From: Acinetobacter sp. WCHA45
GTDB taxonomy: Bacteria > Pseudomonadota > Gammaproteobacteria > Pseudomonadales > Moraxellaceae
Direction: 5' to 3'
Assembly (NCBI RefSeq): GCF_002165255.2
Contig: NZ_CP028561.1
Span: 1,674,001-1,738,000 of the forward strand
DNA: 64,000 nt
Shown here piece after piece: positions 57,292 to 64,000 of this stretch (position 1 is its first letter; each line of letters starts with the position of its first letter). A program made the translations under genes and the position numbers. The notes below the pieces were generated by a model that saw only the letters and a list, made by a program, of their open reading frames with translations, was not told where the DNA came from and ran no database searches.

Positions 57292-58842
57292 TCAAGAATG
57301 CAATGTTTCTACAACCCATGTATCTTTGATACCACCGCCTTGAGAGGAATTAACCACTAAAGAACCCGCTTGCATTGCAACTCGAGTCAGACCTCCTGGC
57401 ACAATCTCAGTACGATAAGGCGAACTCAAAACGAATGGGCGTAAATCGATATGTCGTTCAGCAACCCCTTCGGACGTTAATGTTGGTGCTACAGAAAGTG
57501 CCAGAGTGGGTTGTGCAATATACAAATGTGGTGTTTCAATAATTTTTTGTCTAAATAGTTCAATTTGTTGTTGATCTGCTTGTGGTCCAATCAACATCCC
57601 ATATCCACCCGAACCTTGTGCCTCTTTCACGACCAATTTTTCTAAATTACTAAGTACATAATCCAAGTGTTCTTGATCACGACATTGATATGTCGGAACA
57701 TTACTTAAAATTGCTGTTTCACCCAAATAAAATTGAATCATTTTATCAACATAAGGATAAATTGATTTATCGTCAGCAACACCTGTACCTGGTGCGTTTG
57801 CAATCACAACATTTTTTTGCAAATAAGCCGACATCAACCCTGCAACTCCTAATGTACTATCAGGTCTAAAAGTTAACGGATCAAGAAAGTCATCATCGAC
57901 ACGGCGATAGATCACATCAACTTGCTGACGACCACGAATTGTTTTAACAAAAACTCGATCATTTTCAACAAATAAATCTCGACTCGTGACTAATGGCACA
58001 TCCATTTCTCGTGCTAAAAATGAATGCTCATAATAAGCACTGTTAAAACGACCTGGTGTTAATACCACAATAAGTGGCTTATCCACATAAGCGTTCTCTT
58101 CTAAAATTGTTCTTAATAAAGTTGGGTATTGTTCTATGCCTTGCAAATTGTTACTGATGCACAAATCAGGCATTAGTTTTTTACTAATCTTACGACTCTC
58201 AATCATATAAGATACGCCAGACGGTGTTCTTAAATTATCTTCAAGTACAAAGAAATCACCTTGACCATCACGAATAATATCAATACCGCTAATTTGTGAA
58301 TAAACCTTCCCTTTAAGATGATGATTTAACATATGTGGCTGAAATGCTTCATGTGCAATCACTTGATCAGCAGGAATAAGCCCCTCTTTTAAAATATGTT
58401 GCCCATGATAAATATCATCCAAAAATGAATTGAGTGCTTTCACGCGTTGTGCACAACCTGATGAAATTTTTTCCCATTGTTTCTTTTCAATCACTCTTGG
58501 AATCAAATCATAAGGAATGGTTCGCTCAGCACCCTCTTGATCGCCATACACATTGAATGTGATTCCCTGATAAAGGAAATGTTGCTTCGCTTGACTACCA
58601 AGTGTTCGTAACTCATCAAGACTGCGAATACTCAACCACTGTTCAATTTTTTTCGAAGCTTCCGCATTAAAACTTTTGTCATCAAGCATCTCGTTAAAAA
58701 ACTCAGATTTAAGCTGCTCAAACAAGTTTGTGCTGACACTAAGCTGTGGGATAAATGTAGACGAATGGACTGATACCGCTGCCGTTTGCTCTTGAGTATA
58801 ATAATCCGCACTGGCATGTAGGTTGTGTTCTTGTTCTGACAT
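57292..58842 (-). CDS. Circularly permuted type 2 ATP-grasp protein, 516 aa
   Basis: ATP-grasp family with the order of subdomains swapped. Diagnostic segments are GINVYGDQEGAERTIP-like FNVYGDQEGAERTIPYDLIP, VLEDNLRTPSGVSYMIESRK, VVLTPGRFNSAYYEHSFLAR, NAPGTGVADDKSIYPYVDKM and VVKEAQGSGGYGMLIGP. Predicted peptide-ligase type chemistry, possibly tagging. It is the first gene of the operon, 86 bp before alpha-E. A WYL regulator is divergent on the other side of a 213-bp gap. Confidence 0.92.
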   Translation of the reverse strand: MSEQEHNLHASADYYTQEQTAAVSVHSSTFIPQLSVSTNLFEQLKSEFFNEMLDDKSFNAEASKKIEQWLSIRSLDELRTLGSQAKQHFLYQGITFNVYGDQEGAERTIPYDLIPRVIEKKQWEKISSGCAQRVKALNSFLDDIYHGQHILKEGLIPADQVIAHEAFQPHMLNHHLKGKVYSQISGIDIIRDGQGDFFVLEDNLRTPSGVSYMIESRKISKKLMPDLCISNNLQGIEQYPTLLRTILEENAYVDKPLIVVLTPGRFNSAYYEHSFLAREMDVPLVTSRDLFVENDRVFVKTIRGRQQVDVIYRRVDDDFLDPLTFRPDSTLGVAGLMSAYLQKNVVIANAPGTGVADDKSIYPYVDKMIQFYLGETAILSNVPTYQCRDQEHLDYVLSNLEKLVVKEAQGSGGYGMLIGPQADQQQIELFRQKIIETPHLYIAQPTLALSVAPTLTSEGVAERHIDLRPFVLSSPYRTEIVPGGLTRVAMQAGSLVVNSSQGGGIKDTWVVETLHS

Positions 58843-59055
58843 AGAAACCTCGTCTCATCATTTATTTATATCTTAAATAAGCAATTTCAATGCCACTTAT
58901 ATAAAACGATTATTTTTTTCATCAGGATTAAGATCATTCAATAAATCGACAGTTGTTTCAGTCGTAAATACGTAATCTCAAGATCATGGGCTTGCTAAAT
59001 AGTGCTAGTTTTTTTATTGTGTCTGCTTTAGACCATTAAATTACGTATTTCGCTT

Positions 59056-60057
59056 ATGTCATCCGTACAAGAAAAAGAAACTTCCAATAGCCTTTATCGC
59101 CAATGGCAGATATTGTCTCGTCTTTCTACAGGGAAATGGATGGGGACACGTGAATTACAAGAAACATTACAACGTGAAGGAATCGAAATTAGCCTTCGAA
59201 CCATTCAGCGGGATTTAAATCAGATTGCTCAACGCTTTCCCATTGAAAGCAATAGGACTGTACCGCAAGGTTGGCGTTGGCGTTCAGATGCACCCATCCA
59301 AAGCTTGCCACATATGACCAGCTCTCAAGCTGTCACCTTTATGATGGTAGAAGAGCATTTAAGACACTTACTTCCGCCAAGTTTACTTGAAGAAATGACA
59401 CCTTGGTTTGATCTGGCAAAACGTAGTTTGTCTACACAAAACAATGTCAGACAATGGATCAATCGAGTTCGTATTGTTCCTGCTTCGCAACCATTAATCC
59501 CTCCGATGGTTGATAAACAAGCTCAACAAGCAATTTATGAAGGCTTACTACAAGATAAAAAAATTGAATGTATATATCGAGCACGGACCAATTCAGGCGA
59601 AGATAAATCCTATATTTTAAATCCTTTAGCTTTGGTTCAAAAAGGTGCAGTAATTTATTTAATCTGTACCAGAAATGATAAAACTGAAGTACAAACTTTT
59701 GCCCTGCACCGTTTTAAAGCAGCAACTGTACTTGATAACCGTGCTCTACATCCCGTAAATTTTGATATTGATAATTATATCGAATCAGGCGCGTTGGGCT
59801 TCCGTGTAGATTACAGCAAACCGACCGAACAAATTCAGCTCAAACTAACGATGACTGAAAGTACAGCAAAAAGCTTTTATGAAAGTCAGTTAAGTAAAGA
59901 CCAAAAGATTACGCCGTTAGAAGAAAATATTGTTGAGGTTAGTGCAACAGTCGCTTTTACCTCTCAACTGGTTTGGTGGTTACGTAGCTTTGGTAAAAAG
60001 TTGCTCAATATTGAGCCAAGCGTTGTATATAATGCTGTGAAAGAGATAGAAGATTAA
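59056..60057 (+). CDS. WYL-domain transcriptional regulator, 333 aa
   Basis: An N-terminal winged helix (LYRQWQILSRLSTGKWMGTR, SLRTIQRDLNQIAQRFPIES) and a C-terminal WYL domain (IYRARTNSGEDKSYILNPLA and the LVQKGAVIYLICTRNDKTEV stretch) make a typical HTH-WYL regulator that senses nucleic acid or nucleotides. It is divergent from the Anbu operon, so control of that operon is the simplest inference. No phage or defence gene is nearby. Confidence 0.9.
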   Translation: MSSVQEKETSNSLYRQWQILSRLSTGKWMGTRELQETLQREGIEISLRTIQRDLNQIAQRFPIESNRTVPQGWRWRSDAPIQSLPHMTSSQAVTFMMVEEHLRHLLPPSLLEEMTPWFDLAKRSLSTQNNVRQWINRVRIVPASQPLIPPMVDKQAQQAIYEGLLQDKKIECIYRARTNSGEDKSYILNPLALVQKGAVIYLICTRNDKTEVQTFALHRFKAATVLDNRALHPVNFDIDNYIESGALGFRVDYSKPTEQIQLKLTMTESTAKSFYESQLSKDQKITPLEENIVEVSATVAFTSQLVWWLRSFGKKLLNIEPSVVYNAVKEIED

Positions 60058-60070
60058 TAAGGCAAAAGAT

Positions 60071-60346
60071 TTAACGTAATTGGCTATCCTTACTTCCCCG
60101 CCGATTAAATAGTTCCAGTGCCTTACTCTTTTCCTCAAGTTGTTGCTGGCAACGAATACAATATTTCACGCCTTTCATCGCTTCACGGCGGGCTTGAGGA
60201 ATGGGCTCGCCACATTCTTCACAATATAATGCGGCTTCTCCATCTTCATTATGAGAAAGACCTTGTCTTGCTTTTGCAATCGCATCATAAATTGTTGCAT
60301 CAATCTGCTCCTGCTCTGCACCGTCACGTGCCCAACCACCCGCCAT
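60071..60346 (-). CDS. DksA/TraR C4-type zinc-finger protein, 91 aa
   Basis: ATG 60346 gives MAGGWARDGAEQEQIDATIY, the usual start of the short YbiI-like DksA/TraR group. The 60379 start lacks a ribosome-binding site, while GAGA precedes 60346. The zinc site is CEEC-x17-CIRC (YCEECGEPIPQARREAM, KYCIRCQQQLEE). It may bind RNA polymerase's secondary channel as TraR does, but function is not established. Converges with the WYL gene. Confidence 0.88.
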   Translation of the reverse strand: MAGGWARDGAEQEQIDATIYDAIAKARQGLSHNEDGEAALYCEECGEPIPQARREAMKGVKYCIRCQQQLEEKSKALELFNRRGSKDSQLR

Positions 60347-60490
60347 TGCTGATCTCGTTTCATTTTTATATCTTGTCAATTTAAAATTCTAATACCATTT
60401 TATTTAGCTCACAATACGATTATTTATAACGATCACAATTGCTGTGCTCTCCACTTCAAAGCACAACAGTTTTATTTTTAGAAAAAATAA

Positions 60491-60508
60491 GGGAATCAGT
60501 AGATTCCC
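60491..60508 (-). terminator. Terminator of the tiny transcription unit
   Basis: GGGAATC-AGTA-GATTCCC. On the minus strand it is followed by TTATTTTTT. It lies 45 bp after the second small frame. Confidence 0.75.
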
Positions 60509-60552
60509 CTAGATTTATTATTCGTTTTTTTATTTAACATTTAGGGTTATTC

Positions 60553-60648
60553 TTATTGTATTAAAATGTTCAAACCAATTCCTTTCCCCGCCTGATCAAA
60601 ATTGGCTTGTACCTTTTTAATCGCCTTGATATAACCTAACATTGGCAT
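60553..60648 (-). CDS. Small frame, 31 aa, second part of tiny unit
   Basis: ATG 60648 encodes MPMLGYIKAIKKVQANFDQA then GKGIGLNILIQ, a basic, amphipathic-looking peptide. Its start lies inside the 17-residue frame in another phase and the ribosome-binding site is weak. It may be the C-terminal part of a single small protein split by a one-base change, a translationally coupled peptide, or chance. Promoter and terminator around it argue that the region is transcribed. Confidence 0.4.
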   Translation of the reverse strand: MPMLGYIKAIKKVQANFDQAGKGIGLNILIQ

Positions 60649-60689
60649 GCCAGTTCACATCCATTATAGCGAATTGTTTTTTTCGTCAT
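60636..60689 (-). CDS. Small frame, 17 aa, first part of tiny unit
   Basis: ATG 60689 has AGAGGG 8 nt upstream, an almost ideal ribosome-binding site, and encodes MTKKTIRYNGCELACQC before TAG. It overlaps the 31-residue frame by 13 bp. A frame change at the overlap would give a protein of about 46 residues. No homologue recognised. Confidence 0.4.
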   Translation of the reverse strand: MTKKTIRYNGCELACQC

Positions 60690-60721
60690 GGTTAAAACCC
60701 TCTTCGTTTGAATGTAGAGTG

Positions 60722-60750
60722 AATATAACGGGGATTTTCCACTCTGTGAA
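60722..60750 (-). promoter_or_regulatory. Promoter of the tiny transcription unit
   Basis: On the minus strand TTCACA (60750-60745), 17 nt, TATATT (60727-60722): one mismatch from consensus in each box. It is placed 33 bp before the ATG at 60689. Confidence 0.55.
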
Positions 60751-60818
60751 ATAACAATGACTGGAATAAAAAGCTGATTTTTTGCTAGAGATTTTTGATA
60801 TATAAATCCATAAAAATA

Positions 60819-60847
60819 AAAAAGCCCCTTTTAAAAAGAGGCTTTTG
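60819..60847 (-). terminator. Intrinsic terminator of purA
   Basis: AAAAGCC...GGCTTTT (60820-60826, 60840-60846), extended by CTTTT/AAAAG with one mismatch. A T-rich minus-strand tail follows. Confidence 0.88.
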
Positions 60848-60863
60848 ACGTTATCTATTCAGT

Positions 60864-62198
<1,335 letters not shown>

Positions 62199-62241
62199 TC
62201 ATGCTGTTAAAATTGGAAGCCAAGCTTTTTCAACTTAGCAA

Positions 62242-63408
62242 TTAAATTTTTTCAATTACCCATTGCCCATTTTGCAACACCATTTGATGCGTCGCATAAG
62301 GTACAGAGCTTAAATCATCATTACCTAACAATTGCACTACACTTAAACCTTGAGTACGTGCATCAGCAATAGCATTCAATAGATCTTGTTGATTGCCTTT
62401 AGGAGCGACCACTGTTTCAATTTCAGCAAATTGTGTAGCGCCTAAAGCATATAAATCACAACTAAAACCTGTTGCTGGACGAGCACGACCAAAGTGCTCA
62501 CCAATACCATCATAACGCCCACCCTGAGCAAGTGGCGCAGCGCGATTAGGCGCATAAATGGCATACATCAAACCCGTATGATAGTGGTAACTACGCAGTT
62601 CAATGACATCTATACCAATATCAAGGCTAGACCAGCGAGATCTTATTTCTGCAAAAGTTGTTTTCAATGCATCAAACGCATTTTTAAAATCAACATCATT
62701 TAAAATATTTGGACTTAAATGTGCTTGCAAAGCTTCTAGATCGCTCGCATAACGACCTAGAGCATAAAAATCAGTACCCATTGGCAAGTCTTGAGTAAAT
62801 TCTTCTAATTCTGGTAAAGCCTTACGCTGATATAAATCAGACAGCTGATTTTCAGTATTTTTATTTAAACCAGCGCGCTTAACCAGACTACGGAATAAAC
62901 CAACATGACCTAAGTCTAAGTGAACACCTTGTAAACTATCTGTTTTTTCCAACAAACCGAGCATAACATCAATCATTTCGACATCAGCTTCGATGCTGTC
63001 ATGACCATATAGCTCCGCACCCAACTGGAGTGGAGCGCGTGTTGCATTAAAGTTTTGCGGTTTTGTATGAAGGACTGTACCTGCATAGCAATAACGAGCT
63101 ACACCTTCAATTGGTCGAACATGCGCATCAATACGTGCAACTTGCGGTGTCATATCCGCTCGCACACCAAGCAAACGACCAGAAAGTTGATCAATAACTT
63201 TAAATGTAACCAAATCTAAATCTTGATTTGATTCTGAAAGTGAAGATAACGATTCGATGTATTCAATAAATGGTGTATATACCAATTGATAGCCGCGAAC
63301 TGCAAGGAAATCTAATGCTTGTCTACGCAAAGCTTCAACAACTTGCGCTTGTTCGGGCAATACATCTGCTACCCCGTCAGGGAGCAACCATGTCTCTGAA
63401 ATGGTCAT
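62242..63408 (-). CDS. hisZ: ATP phosphoribosyltransferase regulatory subunit, 388 aa
   Basis: HisRS paralogue without tRNA charging that forms the octamer with short HisG in the first step of histidine synthesis. The N-terminus is TWLLPDGVADVLPEQAQVVE. Class II motif 2-like DLVTFKVIDQLSGRLLGVRA and the motif 3-like Gly-rich APLAQGGRYDGIGEHFGRAR are present, and the anticodon-binding domain is absent. The start is ATG 63408 with AGG upstream. The longer frame to 63504 crosses a terminator and is not coding. Confidence 0.95.
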   Translation of the reverse strand: MTISETWLLPDGVADVLPEQAQVVEALRRQALDFLAVRGYQLVYTPFIEYIESLSSLSESNQDLDLVTFKVIDQLSGRLLGVRADMTPQVARIDAHVRPIEGVARYCYAGTVLHTKPQNFNATRAPLQLGAELYGHDSIEADVEMIDVMLGLLEKTDSLQGVHLDLGHVGLFRSLVKRAGLNKNTENQLSDLYQRKALPELEEFTQDLPMGTDFYALGRYASDLEALQAHLSPNILNDVDFKNAFDALKTTFAEIRSRWSSLDIGIDVIELRSYHYHTGLMYAIYAPNRAAPLAQGGRYDGIGEHFGRARPATGFSCDLYALGATQFAEIETVVAPKGNQQDLLNAIADARTQGLSVVQLLGNDDLSSVPYATHQMVLQNGQWVIEKI

Positions 63409-63468
63409 GTTCAAACCTAAAATCTGTTCAATGTGGAGGCATCCACACAAAAAGCAACCACATAAAAA

Positions 63469-63488
63469 AATCGGGTGAATGCCCGATT
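63469..63488 (-). terminator. Terminator hairpin just upstream of hisZ
   Basis: AATCGGG-TGAATG-CCCGATT. On the minus strand the stem runs into six or more T residues. It lies 60 bp before the hisZ ATG and 124 bp after the stop of the right-edge gene. It may end that gene or act as an attenuator of hisZ-purA. Confidence 0.7.
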
Positions 63489-63611
63489 CAGCGTAGTGTA
63501 GCACGAAGATTTATATGATGCACCTGAGAATTTGAAGAAATGTGATTGATTCAATTCTCTTTATCTTGAATATTTAAACTACAATTAACGAGTTAATTCA
63601 ATAGATTGAAA

Positions 63612-64000
63612 CTATTCACTAATACGAGAAACCCATGTTCTCGTCCCTAAGAACCGCCCAACATCTGAACTATCACCCTGCTTCCAGTTAATCAAGTTTA
63701 ATTTTTTTACTGCATTAATTGCCTGTGTATTGAATGCAAAACAGCCTTTTTCTAGTTTGGCGATTTTTAAACGTTGATTTTGCATCATCCATAAATCTAT
63801 TGGAGTGTCTCCACCTGAATAGAGATGACTTTTCTCATAGGCCAAATTTTTATTCACACTCCATAATAAATTAGAACTAAATTGAGTATCTGCTGCTTGA
63901 TTGTCTCGATTTCCCAATAAGCTTTGTGTTTCACCTGTTTCTAAATTATCTAAGGAAATTAAGTTATAACCATGCCATTGAGTATTTAAAAACTTAAAAT
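63612..64000 (-). CDS. Partial protein of unknown function, C-terminal 129 residues
   Basis: The frame is open to the right edge (codons upstream of the apparent TTG at 63917 are coding in the same phase, for example FKFLNTQWHGYNLISLDNLE), so the gene begins outside. Visible are an Asn/Gln-rich segment, PIDLWMMQNQRLKIAKLEKG and a single Cys (GCFAFNTQ), ending WVSRISE. No family recognised; no signal or membrane span in the visible part. Confidence 0.6.
   Translation of the reverse strand, partial: FKFLNTQWHGYNLISLDNLETGETQSLLGNRDNQAADTQFSSNLLWSVNKNLAYEKSHLYSGGDTPIDLWMMQNQRLKIAKLEKGCFAFNTQAINAVKKLNLINWKQGDSSDVGRFLGTRTWVSRISE

Noticed and set aside
63409..63504. N-terminal extension of hisZ with CGCFLCGC
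   Set aside because: It crosses a terminator hairpin and precedes the conserved start. ATG 63408 has the better ribosome-binding site and family N-terminus.

Overview
The window is chromosomal DNA from a low-GC gammaproteobacterium, most probably an Acinetobacter species. This is inferred from the mix of genes: an Hfq with a long Gly/Phe/Gln tail, a remnant whose end looks like that of ISAba1, the hisZ-purA pair, cyoABCDE, ppsR/ppsA divergence and the codon/AT bias. No rRNA, tRNA or CRISPR array was recognised.

Region 1 (1-16.8 kb, all minus strand) is an accessory-looking block of six consecutive genes for Sec-exported, Thr/Asn/Gly-rich proteins built from DUF11/SdrD-B-like beta-sandwich modules and Asp-rich calcium-type loops. 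In transcription order they are 886, 895, 1336, 164 and 891 residues, then a protein of more than 1288 residues that runs off the left edge and ends here in a segment resembling large outer-membrane DUF11 proteins. Three of the proteins are clear paralogues sharing an N-terminal module and a Cys-containing C-terminal module. I read this as a surface fibre or adhesin assembly system of unknown function. It is the best candidate for something undescribed.

Region 2 (17-24.3 kb) is a decaying, recombined zone. It holds a 144-bp MITE-like element abutting a truncated molybdopterin oxidoreductase (YdeP-like) start, a small membrane protein and an unknown 283-residue protein. It also holds wreckage of a cyanide-insensitive quinol oxidase operon (cioA, cioB, DUF2474), a MocR-type regulator, an AraC regulator divergent from an enoyl-CoA hydratase/SDR pair, and the 3' stub of gdhA fused to the end of an ISAba1-like insertion sequence.

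Region 3 (24.3-42.9 kb) is mostly core genome: glnS, ppiB, lpxH, a broken nfsB-type nitroreductase, a DMT transporter and the hfq-miaA-mutL-tsaE minus-strand cluster. These are followed by two pseudouridine synthases, an orphan RelB-like protein beside a GNAT acetyltransferase, a glycine-zipper envelope protein, a luciferase-like oxidoreductase behind a duplicated palindrome, ppsR/ppsA and a GYF_2-RDD membrane protein.

Region 4 (43-64 kb) contains cyoABCDE (cytochrome bo3 quinol oxidase plus heme O synthase), an exported 703-residue unknown with a DUF3142 lipoprotein, and rpsF-rpsR-rplI, dnaB and alr. It then carries a four-gene Anbu (proteasome-like) operon with a divergent WYL regulator, a DksA/TraR-type zinc-finger protein, a tiny self-contained transcription unit with two short frames, purA, hisZ and a partial unknown gene at the right edge. 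Most units end in convincing intrinsic terminators, listed individually.
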